Assembly: GCF_009466385.1 (NCBI RefSeq)
Contig: NZ_WIAQ01000004.1
Location: 1-64,000, forward strand
Direction of reading: 5' to 3'
Length of the DNA stretch: 64,000 nucleotides
Origin: Peribacillus tepidiphilus
GTDB lineage: Bacteria; Bacillota; Bacilli; Bacillales; DSM-1321
Below the pieces are notes generated by a model. That model made no database searches. It saw only the letters and a list, made by a program, of their open reading frames with translations, and was not told the origin of the DNA. Below, in pieces: positions 9,540-18,925 of this stretch (position 1 is its first letter; each line of letters opens with the position of its first letter). The position numbers and the translations under genes were made by a program.

Positions 9540-10136
9540 TTACTTCTCCAAAGCAACATTTTTTATAAGATATCTATCATATGCTTTATTTTGTCTTGCT
9601 TTGTCTGTCCACAATGACTGAAGGATAAGATCGGTGAAAATATCGGCAATTTCTTCTATCGATTTTTCTCCATCCACCCTATACCATTTATATGTCCAGT
9701 TAACCATTCCTAGAATCGACATTCCGGTTATTTCAACAGGTAGCTCACTACGGAACTCACCATGCTGAATTCCTTCTTCTACTACTTTAAAAATAATATT
9801 TCGATATTCGTCTCGTTTTGCCTTAATGATGCCAATGTAGGGAGCCTTTAAATAAATGCTTTCTTGGTAAAATACTGAGATGTGAGGTTTATAGAGGTGA
9901 AACACTTTTACAAAAGATCGAATGATGCTCTGTAATTTCTCTGTAGGACTTTGATTGGTGGTAATAACTTCTTGTGCTTTTGTTAAGACGTAGGAAATAA
10001 AATAATCGTGGATCACATACAAAAGCTCTTCCTTCGATTGAAAGTGATGGTAAAATCCGCCTTTAGACGTTCCGCTTTCTTTTACAATTTGGTGAACTGA
10101 AACCCCATGGTAACCATGTTCTTCAAACAATTTCAA
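9540..10136 (-). CDS. TetR family regulator, N-terminus uncertain
   Basis: The 198-residue frame from a TTG at 10136 contains most of a TetR helix-turn-helix: HGYHGVSVHQIVKESG, then TSKGGFYHHFQSKEELL, followed by a helical ligand domain. It lacks the first helix. In-frame codons upstream encode DLKEKIIETSL, exactly the missing helix 1, but no ATG, GTG or TTG lies in that frame before the intergenic region. An ATG at 10180 would supply a start only with a one-base frameshift before about 10163. Either the gene is shifted near its 5' end, or an unusual start is used. It precedes yngJ and probably represses that operon. Confidence 0.75.
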   Translation of the reverse strand: MKLFEEHGYHGVSVHQIVKESGTSKGGFYHHFQSKEELLYVIHDYFISYVLTKAQEVITTNQSPTEKLQSIIRSFVKVFHLYKPHISVFYQESIYLKAPYIGIIKAKRDEYRNIIFKVVEEGIQHGEFRSELPVEITGMSILGMVNWTYKWYRVDGEKSIEEIADIFTDLILQSLWTDKARQNKAYDRYLIKNVALEK

Positions 10137-10276
10137 TGACGTTTCGATAATTTTTTCCTTAAGATCCGTGGTTCCCTCATTCCCTTCTACAAATAAAATA
10201 TGAAAACTTTGTTAACATTTATGACTTGATTTTAACAAAGAATTTTTAATTGTCAAATAATTATTTATTTTCTGTC

Positions 10277-11011
10277 TTACCGAAATTTAACCTTGACTAG
10301 CTGCCATTTACCATTTTCATAATTCCATTTTGAAATAATGTTTCCAATTCGATCCGCATGATAAGCTCCACTGACTGCTTGTATGCCTTTGAACCCTTTT
10401 CGATCTTTCATTCTCACGATTTTAAGGCTGGAATAAGGATCAATCATTAATTCTGTCGGCTCACTTAACTTTCCATCATGATATAAGCCCAAACGATCAT
10501 AATCTTTTTTCCTGTCTATCAAATCGACTATATATTTTTTTCCATTTGGCAGCTCAATGCTTGCTTTATATCCATCTATAAATTGGGCTACTGCAGTAAC
10601 AGGCTGTGGAACAGTCAAATTGACTATTTTCTTATTTTTAAAAGAGTACAGATCATTTAAAACGATTGCTCCACTACCACCGGTGTTAATGGTTATAAAA
10701 ACATCCTTGCATCCATCGTGATTTAAGTCTGCTAATTTCAATTTTGGGTCATATCCTCCATCTAAAGGTATTTGTACTCTTCCTCCTCCACCAAATTTCA
10801 CTTCTAAGTAAATTTCTTTTAGGTAGTGTGATTGCGGATCATACGGAACCCCATAAATGGCTATTTCATCCCTGTTTTTATCTCCTTCACAAGTTACGTC
10901 GCTTTTTTTCGATTGAACCAGTTGACCTTTTGAAATAATCTCTGCTCCGATAGCGGCAGGAAACATAAAAATGAATACAAGTAAAGGGATATACAAACAT
11001 TTTAATTTCAT
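10277..11011 (-). CDS. Secreted protein with FG-GAP/VCBS-like segment, unknown function
   Basis: This 244-residue protein starts with a signal peptide ending near AIGA at residues 20-23; there is no lipobox, so it is likely released or wall-associated. Residues 94-105 (ADLNHDGCKDVF) match the calcium-binding Asp-rich loop of FG-GAP/VCBS repeats, and the rest appears beta-rich. I do not recognise a named family beyond that motif. The gene is monocistronic, with unrelated genes on both sides. The isolated start is well supported by the signal peptide. Function unknown. Confidence 0.7.
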   Translation of the reverse strand: MKLKCLYIPLLVFIFMFPAAIGAEIISKGQLVQSKKSDVTCEGDKNRDEIAIYGVPYDPQSHYLKEIYLEVKFGGGGRVQIPLDGGYDPKLKLADLNHDGCKDVFITINTGGSGAIVLNDLYSFKNKKIVNLTVPQPVTAVAQFIDGYKASIELPNGKKYIVDLIDRKKDYDRLGLYHDGKLSEPTELMIDPYSSLKIVRMKDRKGFKGIQAVSGAYHADRIGNIISKWNYENGKWQLVKVKFR

Positions 11012-11090
11012 CTTGATGCACGACTCCTTACGTTCAATTTTCCTATTTATAATGTAACCAAAAAAGGAAATAAAAACCTAAAAAATAAGA

Positions 11091-11210
11091 GACTGTCCGA
11101 AAAGGACAACTTCATTAAAAATTGAAAATCAAAAATGGTGATAGATCTATAGAACTTAAAAAGGGGCATCCAAAAGCCGAAAATTCGACTAATTGGATCG
11201 CCCCGCTTAT
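11091..11210. repeat. Dispersed terminator-associated repeat, copy 1
   Basis: About 115 bases directly beyond the parC stop share clear similarity with 30481-30600 beyond the acnA stop. Shared parts are GGACAACTTCATTAAAAA at the outer end and the hairpin beginning GGGGCATCCAAAAG and ending with a CCCC block at the gene-proximal end. The centre has diverged. Confidence 0.7.
11163..11204 (-). terminator. Terminator hairpin of parC
   Basis: GGGGC-ATCCAA pairs with TTGGAT-CGCCCC around an inner TCGA-rich hairpin. It begins about eight bases past the parC stop and forms the inner part of the dispersed repeat. Confidence 0.6.
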
Positions 11211-11211
11211 A

Positions 11212-13659
11212 TTATTCTTCATGATTTAATTCAGTTGTTTGCTTTCTAATTCGTCTTAAAGAAGTTACTTCTCCAGCTTCTGCTTCATCTAACACGAAGG
11301 ATCCGTTCGAATAACGGTCACTCCATTTAATCTGATCAACGGAAATAACCTCTCTCGTACCTTTCTCTGTATGAATGACTACGTCATCACCTTCAGACGC
11401 AATGACCATCCCGGCTACACTATGAGGATTGCTCTTTAATTCTCTTAACATGACTACTCCTCGTTTGGCTCTCGAAGCCAACTCGAATTCAGAAAGCTTC
11501 ATCTTTTTGAGGGCACCTCGCTGAGTAACAAGTATGACAAATTCATTTTCAGGATTAGAAATGATTTGTCCACCTGCGACAAAATCTCCCTCTTTTAAAT
11601 TCATTCCTTTAACGCCTGCAGCTCTTGCTCCTACGATATTCACATCTTCTTCCTTAAACCATAGTCCGTATCCAAACCTGCTGGCTAGGAAGACTTGTTG
11701 ATTTCCGTCCGTTAAGTGAACATCAATCAGCTCATCATCTCCTTTAAGATTTAAAGCAACTAATGGTTTTGAATATCGTTGAGCCTGATATAGAGCCAAT
11801 TCGGTTTTCTTTACCATACCTTGTTTCGTAATAAACAATAGATACTCCTGTTTAGTAAAATCCTTTACCGGCAGAGCTTTAACGATCTGCTCATCTCGAT
11901 CGATCGGTATAATGTTTGCAATGTGCTGCCCGATATCCTTCCATCTAATATCAGGCAATTGATGGACTGGACAGTATAAATAATTCCCTTTATTCGTAAA
12001 CAGAAGAATGACATCCTTTGTATTCATTTCATATTGATACAATAAGGAATCGGAATCCTTCATGCCAAAATCCAGTCCGCCAGAAGCTGAATAGGAGCGA
12101 AGGCTTGTACGCTTTATATAACCTTCCTTCGTTACAGTCACAATTACATCTTCACTTGCAACCATAACGTCCAAATTAATTTTTAATTCTTCAATTTCTT
12201 CTTCAATCTTGGTGAGCCTTTCATCATTATAGGACTTTTTAACTTCCTTCAATTCTTTTTTGATCACGGAAAGCAGCTTTTTATCACTTTCCAAAATGGA
12301 AAGCAGTTCTACAATCTTCTTGTCGAGCTCTTTTGCTTCCTCTTGCAGAGCCGTAATATCAGTATTGGTTAATCGATAAAGCTGCAATGATACAATCGCT
12401 TCTGCTTGGGGCTCAGAAAACCCAAACTTCTTCGTTAAATTTTCTTTCGCATCCCGTTTATCCTTGGAAGCCCTAATTGTGGAAATCACTTCATCCAATA
12501 TCGATAGAGCCTTCATTAATCCTTCTACAATATGCTGTCTATCGCGGGCTTTTTGCAGTTCAAATTTTGATCGATTTGTAACCACTGCTTTTCGATGCTC
12601 AATATAGGCATCCAATAATTTTGGCAATCCCATCAACATCGGGCGTTTATTGTAAATAGCAACCATATTAAAGTTATAAGGAATTTGAAGATCGGTGTTT
12701 TTATACAGGTAATTTAATACACCTTCCGCATCTCCATCTTTTTTCAGCTCAATGACGATTCGAAGACCTGTTCGATCTGTCTCATCCCTAACCTCAGCAA
12801 TTCCTTCCACTTTACGGTCAATTCTTAGCTCGTCCATTTTTTTGACAAGATTTGCTTTATTGACTTCAAATGGAATTTCAGTAATAACGATTTGCTGTTT
12901 TCCACCGCGGATCTCTTCAATTTCTGCTTTACCACGAATGATGATTTTTCCTTTTCCCGTCTCATACGCCTTTTTGATACCATCGATCCCTTGAATGATA
13001 CCCCCAGTTGGAAAATCAGGTCCCTTAATCACTGTCATCAAATCATCGACTGTGCAATCTGGGTGATCAATTCTCATTATGGTAGCATCAATGACTTCTC
13101 CTAATTGATGGGGAGGAATTTCTGTAGCATATCCAGCAGAAATCCCTGTGGAACCATTAACGAGAAGATTAGGAAACATAGCCGGTAATACAACCGGTTC
13201 GTTTGATGTATCATCAAAATTCGGAACAAAATCAACGGTCCTCTTATCAATATCGCGTAGAAGCTCTGTAGAAATAGCTGACAATCTAGCTTCTGTATAT
13301 CGCATCGCAGCTGGTGGATCGCCGTCTATGCTTCCGTTATTTCCGTGCATTTCGACTAGTACGTTTCGTAGCTTCCAATCCTGGCTCATCCGCACCATTG
13401 CATCATAAACAGATGAATCTCCATGCGGATGATAATTGCCGATCACGTTACCGACAGTTTTGGCGGATTTTCTAAATCCTTTGTCATGTGTATTACCTTC
13501 CACGTGCATCGCATAAAGAATTCTGCGCTGTACGGGCTTTAAGCCATCCCGTGCATCAGGAAGTGCACGATCCTGGATTATATATTTACTATAACGGCCA
13601 AATCGGTCGCCTAATACTTCTTCTAATGGAAGGTCCCGAAATTTTTCAACTGTGCTCAT
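11212..13659 (-). CDS. parC: DNA topoisomerase IV subunit A
   Basis: This 815-residue type IIA topoisomerase subunit cleaves and rejoins DNA to decatenate daughter chromosomes. The active-site tyrosine sits in [11 protein letters not shown] near residue 120. The winged-helix region follows [20 protein letters not shown], and the C-terminal part carries the six-bladed beta-pinwheel repeats. The neighbour parE and the gene length (close to the 806 residues of B. subtilis ParC) favour ParC over GyrA. It starts just after parE, with a GAGGAGGTC ribosome site overlapping the parE stop, so the two are co-translated as the A2B2 enzyme. Confidence 0.96.
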   Translation of the reverse strand: MSTVEKFRDLPLEEVLGDRFGRYSKYIIQDRALPDARDGLKPVQRRILYAMHVEGNTHDKGFRKSAKTVGNVIGNYHPHGDSSVYDAMVRMSQDWKLRNVLVEMHGNNGSIDGDPPAAMRYTEARLSAISTELLRDIDKRTVDFVPNFDDTSNEPVVLPAMFPNLLVNGSTGISAGYATEIPPHQLGEVIDATIMRIDHPDCTVDDLMTVIKGPDFPTGGIIQGIDGIKKAYETGKGKIIIRGKAEIEEIRGGKQQIVITEIPFEVNKANLVKKMDELRIDRKVEGIAEVRDETDRTGLRIVIELKKDGDAEGVLNYLYKNTDLQIPYNFNMVAIYNKRPMLMGLPKLLDAYIEHRKAVVTNRSKFELQKARDRQHIVEGLMKALSILDEVISTIRASKDKRDAKENLTKKFGFSEPQAEAIVSLQLYRLTNTDITALQEEAKELDKKIVELLSILESDKKLLSVIKKELKEVKKSYNDERLTKIEEEIEELKINLDVMVASEDVIVTVTKEGYIKRTSLRSYSASGGLDFGMKDSDSLLYQYEMNTKDVILLFTNKGNYLYCPVHQLPDIRWKDIGQHIANIIPIDRDEQIVKALPVKDFTKQEYLLFITKQGMVKKTELALYQAQRYSKPLVALNLKGDDELIDVHLTDGNQQVFLASRFGYGLWFKEEDVNIVGARAAGVKGMNLKEGDFVAGGQIISNPENEFVILVTQRGALKKMKLSEFELASRAKRGVVMLRELKSNPHSVAGMVIASEGDDVVIHTEKGTREVISVDQIKWSDRYSNGSFVLDEAEAGEVTSLRRIRKQTTELNHEE

Positions 13660-13664
13660 TTAGC

Positions 13665-15635
13665 TTAGACCTCCTCTGTAATCATGATATTTTCGTTATC
13701 GAGTATGTTGGACTCATCCTCCATACCGAAAGCTACATGAGTTTCAATCCATTTTCGGCGAGGCTCTACTTTATCTCCCATTAATGTCGTAACCCGACGT
13801 TCAGCTCTCGCAGCATCATCAATTCGGACCCGGATGAGCGTGCGCGTTTCGGGATTCATAGTTGTCTCCCAAAGCTGATCCGCGTTCATTTCACCTAAAC
13901 CTTTGTATCTTTGGATCATATAGCCTTTGCCTACTTTTTTGATGACACTTTGAAGCTCTTCGTCGCTCCAAGCATATTCCACAATCTCTTTTTTCCCTGT
14001 CCCTTTGCTTACTTTATACAATGGAGGCAAGGCAATAAACACCTTTCCTTCTTCAATCAATGGCCTCATATAACGATAGAAAAAGGTTAGTAACAGTACT
14101 TGAATATGTGCCCCGTCTGTATCAGCATCTGTCATGATCACGACTTTGTCGTAATTGATATCTTCAATGTTAAAATCAGCACCTACTCCGCCTCCAATGG
14201 CATGGATAATGGTATTGATTTCTTCGTTTTTAAAAATATCCGCAAGCTTTGCTTTTTCTGTGTTAATAACCTTTCCGCGGAGTGGCAAGACGGCTTGGAA
14301 ACGTCTATCTCGCCCTTGTTTAGCGGAACCTCCTGCTGAATCCCCCTCTACAAGATACAATTCATTTTTTTGCGGGTTCTTCGATTGGGCAGGTGTTAAT
14401 TTACCAGAAAGAATCGTTTCGGATTTCTTTTTCTTTTTCCCGTTTCTAGCATCTTCCCTGGCTTTTCTTGCAGCTTCTCGTGCCTGAAAAGCTTTGATCG
14501 ATTTCTTAATGAGCATGGTTGCAGTATCCGGGTTTTCTTGCAGGAAATAGGCTAGATTTTCTGACACTATTGCATCAACACTTGAACGAGCTTCGCTTGT
14601 ACCTAGTTTGCTTTTCGTTTGGCCTTCAAATTGAAGGAGCTCTTCCGGAATCCGAACGGAAACAATGGCAGAAAGTCCTTCGCGTATATCAGAACCCTCC
14701 AGATTTTTATCTTTTTCTTTAAGAAGGCCATTTTTCCGTGCATATTCGTTAAACACACGCGTCATTGCGGTTTTAAATCCGACTTCGTGTGTTCCTCCGT
14801 CTTTTGTCCTAACGTTATTCACAAAGCTGAGTACATTTTCTGAATAGCCGTCATTGAATTGGAAAGCAAAATCAACCTCAATACCGTTTTGCTCCCCTTC
14901 AAAGCTGACGACTGGATGCAATGTATCTTTTTCTTCGTTTAAGTAGTGAACAAATGCTTCAATTCCATTTTCATAGTGAAAAACATCCTGTTGATCGTTT
15001 CGCTCATCAATTAACTCGATTTTCATGCCTTTTAATAAAAATGCTGATTCACGAAGACGTTCAGAAAGCGTTTCATAATTAAACACTGTTGTCGAAAAAA
15101 TAGATGCATCCGGCTTGAAATGAATCGTTGTACCAGTTCGGTTTGTTGTACCAATTTTCTCAAGAGTCGTTTCCGGCTTCCCTCCGTTATGGAAACGCTG
15201 CTGATAAACATTTCCGTCTCTCTTAATCGTCACAATAAGCCATTCAGATAAAGCATTCACTACGGAAGCACCAACGCCATGAAGACCACCACTCGTTTTA
15301 TAGCCACCTTGACCAAATTTTCCACCTGCGTGAAGAACAGTCAAAATGACTTCTGGTGTTGGTTTTCCAAGCTTATGCATTCCCGTTGGCATACCCCGGC
15401 CTTTATCTGTCACACTAACGCTGTTATCCTTATGTATTTTTACAATGATATGATCGCCGTACCCTGCTAACGCTTCATCGACTGAGTTATCCACGATTTC
15501 ATATACTAGGTGATGAAGACCTCTAGCATCCGTACTCCCGATATACATTCCTGGCCTTTTCCGGACAGCTTCCAGTCCTTCTAAGACCTGAATAGCATCT
15601 TCATTATATTCAATTTGTTTACTATTTCTCGTCAA
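13665..15635 (-). CDS. parE: DNA topoisomerase IV subunit B
   Basis: I choose the TTG at 15635 because AGAAGGAGG lies seven bases upstream; a longer frame to 15668 would pass through that site. The product is 656 residues. The GHKL ATPase part shows YEIVDNSVDEALAG and the glycine-rich lid GGLHGVGASVVNAL. The TOPRIM domain shows LVEGDSAGGSAKQGRDR and the metal triad DADTDGAHI. It hydrolyses ATP to drive strand passage with ParC. It forms a two-gene operon with parC. Confidence 0.96.
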   Translation of the reverse strand: MTRNSKQIEYNEDAIQVLEGLEAVRKRPGMYIGSTDARGLHHLVYEIVDNSVDEALAGYGDHIIVKIHKDNSVSVTDKGRGMPTGMHKLGKPTPEVILTVLHAGGKFGQGGYKTSGGLHGVGASVVNALSEWLIVTIKRDGNVYQQRFHNGGKPETTLEKIGTTNRTGTTIHFKPDASIFSTTVFNYETLSERLRESAFLLKGMKIELIDERNDQQDVFHYENGIEAFVHYLNEEKDTLHPVVSFEGEQNGIEVDFAFQFNDGYSENVLSFVNNVRTKDGGTHEVGFKTAMTRVFNEYARKNGLLKEKDKNLEGSDIREGLSAIVSVRIPEELLQFEGQTKSKLGTSEARSSVDAIVSENLAYFLQENPDTATMLIKKSIKAFQAREAARKAREDARNGKKKKKSETILSGKLTPAQSKNPQKNELYLVEGDSAGGSAKQGRDRRFQAVLPLRGKVINTEKAKLADIFKNEEINTIIHAIGGGVGADFNIEDINYDKVVIMTDADTDGAHIQVLLLTFFYRYMRPLIEEGKVFIALPPLYKVSKGTGKKEIVEYAWSDEELQSVIKKVGKGYMIQRYKGLGEMNADQLWETTMNPETRTLIRVRIDDAARAERRVTTLMGDKVEPRRKWIETHVAFGMEDESNILDNENIMITEEV

Positions 15636-15668
15636 AGCTAATCCTCCTTCTAACAAAACCGCTAACAA

Positions 15669-16020
15669 TAATCTATCACATAAAGAACACTTGTTCTATA
15701 TTTCTTTTCTAGTAAAATAGAAACGCAGGGCTTTAAGGTCTATGACCTATTTTAACGTTTATTATTTTTTTCGCAAATAACCTTTTCAATAAATGATACA
15801 AAATATGTGAATTTTTAATAGAATGGATTGCTATATTAACGGGTAATGATAACTGAACGCTAGATGATAGAAAGTGTGGATTATGGCCGATTTACCACAC
15901 TTGAATAGCCTGTTTATCTTAGAGTGATGAGTATTTTTTATGAAACGACCATTATTAGCTTAAACCGGCGAGTTTCTGATAAATCAGCAGTAAATTTCCA
16001 AATGAGCAAGGTCTTACATT
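15669..16020. other. Intergenic region without a recognised gene
   Basis: This stretch of about 350 bases between parE and the yneT-like gene holds the parE promoter region. I see no ORF, RNA gene or clear repeat in it. Confidence 0.5.
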
Positions 16021-16050
16021 GAAAAAAGGAGCTCAAAAGCGGCTCCTCTT
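16021..16050 (-). terminator. Terminator of the yneT-like gene
   Basis: On the minus strand AGGAGC and GCTCCT pair around a short loop, followed by a run of T residues, directly beyond the stop at 16057. Confidence 0.65.
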
Positions 16051-16056
16051 TCAAAT

Positions 16057-16470
16057 TTATTTTGTTAAAGCATGCTCAACCTTTATACAGCGATCCATTA
16101 TAACCGTGTAGCCGTGACTTTTTAAAAATTCATAGGCTTCTTCATTTACAACTCCTAATTGTGCCCAGAAAACATCACAGTCTATTTCGTGAAATTCCTT
16201 AGCGATTTCTGGAAGGAACTCTGATCGGCGAAAGACATTTACAATATCGACACGTCCTTCAATTTCTTTTAATGAAGCTACTGCTTTTACTCCTAAAGCT
16301 TCTTTAATCGATGGATTAACAGGAATGATTTCGTAACCGTTATCCTGCATGGCTTTAGATACCATATAGGAAGTTCGTTCTGGATTATCTGATAATCCAA
16401 CAACAGCTATCCTTTTAGCATTTTTTAAGATTTTTCCAATTTCTTCTCTTGATGGGTTTTCTATTGTCAT
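16057..16470 (-). CDS. yneT: CoA-binding domain protein (YneT type)
   Basis: This 137-residue protein is a single Rossmann-like CoA-binding domain. It opens with IAVVGLSDNPERTSY, which forms the nucleotide-binding loop, and continues with the VDIVNVFRRSE and VFWAQLGV segments found in this family (the N-terminal domain of succinyl-CoA synthetase alpha-like proteins). It has no catalytic domain, so a binding or sensing role is likely, but the function is not established. The gene lies between plsY and parE in B. subtilis; here the decayed opu operon lies in that interval. Confidence 0.85.
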   Translation of the reverse strand: MTIENPSREEIGKILKNAKRIAVVGLSDNPERTSYMVSKAMQDNGYEIIPVNPSIKEALGVKAVASLKEIEGRVDIVNVFRRSEFLPEIAKEFHEIDCDVFWAQLGVVNEEAYEFLKSHGYTVIMDRCIKVEHALTK

Positions 16471-16484
16471 TGTGTTCCCTCACT

Positions 16485-16705
16485 TTACTCTTTTATTAAA
16501 CCTTTGCTAATAAGGAAATCTTTTGCAACTTTTTTAGCATCTTCTTTATCAATATCTACTTTTGCATTCATTTCAGCCATCTCTTTTTCAGAAATTTTCC
16601 CTGCAAGCTCTGACATTACCTTTTTAAGTTTAGGGAATTTTTCCAGCGTTTCTTGTCTGACGATTGGAACGGCATAGTATGGAGGAAAGAAGGATTTATC
16701 ATCTT
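16485..16705 (-). pseudogene. opuCC: 3' remnant of the osmoprotectant-binding protein gene
   Basis: About 73 codons (DDKSFFPPYYAVPIVRQETL to ISKGLIKE) match the C-terminal part of OpuCC/ProX-type glycine-betaine-binding proteins, which typically have the FFPPY and NAKVDID segments. The fragment begins exactly where the IS200/IS605 right end stops. The expected central 100 or so residues between it and the 5' fragment are missing, and the two halves are not in the same frame across the junction. It is therefore the end of a gene broken by insertion and deletion. Confidence 0.8.
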
Positions 16706-16900
16706 GTGAACTACCCACCACCTACGCTTCGCTTAGAGGTGGGGGCTTCTAAGGTAGTCGCACCTAACGGTACGAAATTCACTTAGCTATCGAGCCTGTT
16801 CCATGCTCTATTTATGATTATACTAACAGTCGCAATCCTTCACGCTTGATATTGATAGAAGCATTCCAATCACGGTCTGCTACAAAACCACAATCACAGC
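16706..16900 (-). ncRNA. Predicted omega (reRNA) guide region of TnpB
   Basis: In IS200/IS605 elements the RNA that guides TnpB is transcribed from the tnpB 3' end through the right end, with its guide in the flanking host DNA. Here that region includes the right-end hairpin at 16714-16745, and the guide would start AAGATGATAAATCC in the opuCC remnant. Exact ends cannot be read from sequence alone. Confidence 0.4.
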
Positions 16901-17924
16901 GAAATGTACGCTCAGAAAGAGACAGAGACTCCTTTACTTGACCACAACATGAGCAAGTTTTGGATGATGGAAACCACTTATCTATTTTGATAAGCTTTTT
17001 CCCTTGCTCCTCTAACTTGTACTGGAGAAATGTCGTGAACATATCCCATGCGTTATCAGTAACGCTTTTACCGAAGTTGAGGGCTTGTGACATTCCTTTC
17101 ATGTTGAGGTCTTCGATAACCACGCAGTCGTACCGTTTCGCTAATTTGTGCGATTCCTTATGAAGAAAGTCCTTACGTTGGTTTGCAATCCTTTCATGTA
17201 GCTTCGCTACTTTCAGACGTTGTTTGTGCCAACGATTAGAGCCTTTCTTTCTGCGTGATAGAATACGCTGTTCCTTCACTAATTTCCCCAAGGCTTGGCG
17301 ATAGAAACGAGGGTAATTGGCTGTCTTACCTTCTTCACTATCAACAAATAAACCGTTCATGGAAAAATCTAAGCCAACAACAGCTTGTACTTCTTTTTGT
17401 ACAGGTTGATGTTCATATTCAGTAAGAATAGAAACATAGTATTTTCCTGTTTTTGTTCGGGAAATGGTGCATGACTTAATGACATGATGTGACGGAATTT
17501 CTCGATGTTGTTTGATTTTGATACATTTGAGTTTTGGTAATTTGATATAACCATCCAAAAGCATAATGTTTCCGTTGACCACGTTGGTTGTGTAGGATTG
17601 TCTTGTCTTACGTTTTTTGAACTTCGGAAATTCAGCACGACCAGAGAAGAAGTTTTTGAATGCCTTCTGCAAATTGAGTTGAGCGTTTGCCAACGCAAGG
17701 CTATCGACTTCTTTGAGCCATGCAAACTCCTTTTTGTACTTGGCAGGAGTCGGGAATTTTTGCATTTTCAAGGTTTCTTTATCGTCCTTGAACTTCTCAT
17801 ATGTTTCCTTTCGTTCAGCCAACATTTTATTGTAGACGAAACGAACACAACCGAAGGTTTTCACAAGAAATTGCTCTTGTTCTTGTGTTGGGTACAGACG
17901 GAACTTATATGCTTTGTTTGCCAT
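16818..17924 (-). CDS. tnpB: TnpB RNA-guided nuclease (IS605 OrfB)
   Basis: This 368-residue protein starts with the N-terminal helix-turn-helix (AYKFRLYPTQEQE). It has all three RuvC acidic residues: Asp in VGLDFSMNG, Glu in VIEDLNMKG and Asp in ADRDWNASINI. Between the last two lies a four-cysteine zinc ribbon (CSCCGQ and CDCG). TnpB proteins are RNA-guided DNA endonucleases that cut the vacated donor site, which keeps the element in the genome. It starts 11 bases after tnpA. Length is slightly below that of many TnpB proteins, but no catalytic residue is missing. Confidence 0.93.
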   Translation of the reverse strand: MANKAYKFRLYPTQEQEQFLVKTFGCVRFVYNKMLAERKETYEKFKDDKETLKMQKFPTPAKYKKEFAWLKEVDSLALANAQLNLQKAFKNFFSGRAEFPKFKKRKTRQSYTTNVVNGNIMLLDGYIKLPKLKCIKIKQHREIPSHHVIKSCTISRTKTGKYYVSILTEYEHQPVQKEVQAVVGLDFSMNGLFVDSEEGKTANYPRFYRQALGKLVKEQRILSRRKKGSNRWHKQRLKVAKLHERIANQRKDFLHKESHKLAKRYDCVVIEDLNMKGMSQALNFGKSVTDNAWDMFTTFLQYKLEEQGKKLIKIDKWFPSSKTCSCCGQVKESLSLSERTFRCDCGFVADRDWNASINIKREGLRLLV

Positions 17925-17935
17925 ATCGAATCACC

Positions 17936-18334
17936 TCACTTCATCCCTTGATTTTCTATATACTGCTTGATCACTTCAATGGGCGCACCACCCGTTGTAA
18001 GTAAGCAAAAGCTTCTTGACCAAAAATACTCTTTCCAAAGTTTTCTTTTCACTTGTGGATAATGCTTTTTGATAAGTCGAGAACTTGCACTTTTATAGGC
18101 ATTGATGAACTTTGATAGTTCACTATTCGGATGTGCTTTGAACAAAATATGCACATGGTCAATATCATGATTCCATTCGACCAAGGAAATATTGTAATTT
18201 TCACCCAGTCGAACAAACATATCTTTTGCATAGTTAGATATGGTATCATCAATCACTTGTCTGCGATATTTTACGACCAGAACAAGATGATAGTATAACA
18301 TGAACACTGAATGATTATTGTTGTCTAATTTCAT
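17936..18334 (-). CDS. tnpA: IS200-type Y1 transposase
   Basis: This 132-residue HUH single-strand transposase has the histidine pair in DHVHILF near residue 60 and the nucleophilic tyrosine in VIKQYIENQ near the C-terminus. It cuts and joins single-stranded element ends next to short recognition hairpins. It begins inside the left end of the element and is followed at once by tnpB. The size is normal for this family and the frame is intact, so transposition competence is plausible. Confidence 0.93.
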   Translation of the reverse strand: MKLDNNNHSVFMLYYHLVLVVKYRRQVIDDTISNYAKDMFVRLGENYNISLVEWNHDIDHVHILFKAHPNSELSKFINAYKSASSRLIKKHYPQVKRKLWKEYFWSRSFCLLTTGGAPIEVIKQYIENQGMK

Positions 18335-18485
18335 TGATATAACAGCCTTTCATTTATATAATACTGATTATATCATATCACAAAAAAGACAACTTTAGGC
18401 TACGCCTAACCGAAATTCATCTCCCACTTTCACTGATGCTCACGCACCTTCACGTTTAGAAGTGGGAGACTTCTTTCGGAGGGAA

Positions 18486-18851
18486 GTTAAATTTCTCTTT
18501 ATATCCCTTTTTTACTTTATCATATACGGACTCTGGTGTATCTGATGATCACGCTTTTTCCTTTAGTACCGCTTCCAAGCCTGTACCCGTATATTCGACG
18601 TACATATCAATATCTCCTTTTTCCATAGCAGGAGTTAATATACTTACTTCCCCCAGACCATCTTTCAGCTCCACATCATAATTTGTATTCGCTTGAATGA
18701 ATTCGGATAAGATATGTGAAAGAATATATTGTTCGGTCCAATTTTTTCCAGAAATCACAATTTTGTCACCTGATCCACTATTACAGGCAGATAGCCATGC
18801 AATCATACATACTAATACAATTCCCAAAATCCCATTTTTAGATCTTGTCAT
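18486..18851 (-). pseudogene. opuCC: 5' part of the osmoprotectant-binding lipoprotein gene
   Basis: The frame opens with a lipoprotein signal peptide ending in LSAC. It continues with KIVISGKNWTEQYILSHILSEF and DGLGEVSILTPAMEKGDIDMYVEYTGTG, typical of OpuCC/ProX glycine-betaine, choline or carnitine-binding proteins. A TGA at 18549-18551 stops it after 100 codons. The frame continues behind the TGA as SSDTPESVYDKVKKGYKEKFN, which also fits the family, up to the IS insertion point. So it carries both a nonsense codon and the IS break. A normal protein is about 300 residues. Confidence 0.85.
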
Positions 18852-18925
18852 CTACCTATCCTCCCCATCGTTTAATTTGTCTTATTTTTTTAACCCTTTA
18901 GGTGTTGCAACCATTTCAAAAGTTT

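Larger units (their letters stand above)
16706..18485 (-). mobile_element. IS200/IS605 family insertion sequence with tnpA and tnpB
   Basis: The element carries tnpA then tnpB on the minus strand. The left end (right side here) folds as a hairpin with arms at 18421-18430 and 18460-18468. The right end folds at about 16714-16745. On the transcribed strand the target is TTAAC next to TTCCCTCC at the left end, and the right end closes with TTCAC; these boundaries are my reading of the hairpins. No target duplication is expected for this family and none is seen. It lies inside the opuCC-like gene. Both enzymes look intact, so the element may be active. Confidence 0.85.

Noticed and set aside
14155-14487. 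110-codon plus-strand frame inside parE
   Set aside because: It is the antisense shadow of a conserved gene, with no ribosome site; many similar frames inside smc, acnA and selA were dropped for the same reason.
18549-18551. In-frame TGA in the opuCC-like gene as a further Sec codon
   Set aside because: The position is not a redox residue, no matching hairpin follows, and the gene has a second, unrelated disruption. A plain nonsense mutation is the simpler reading.
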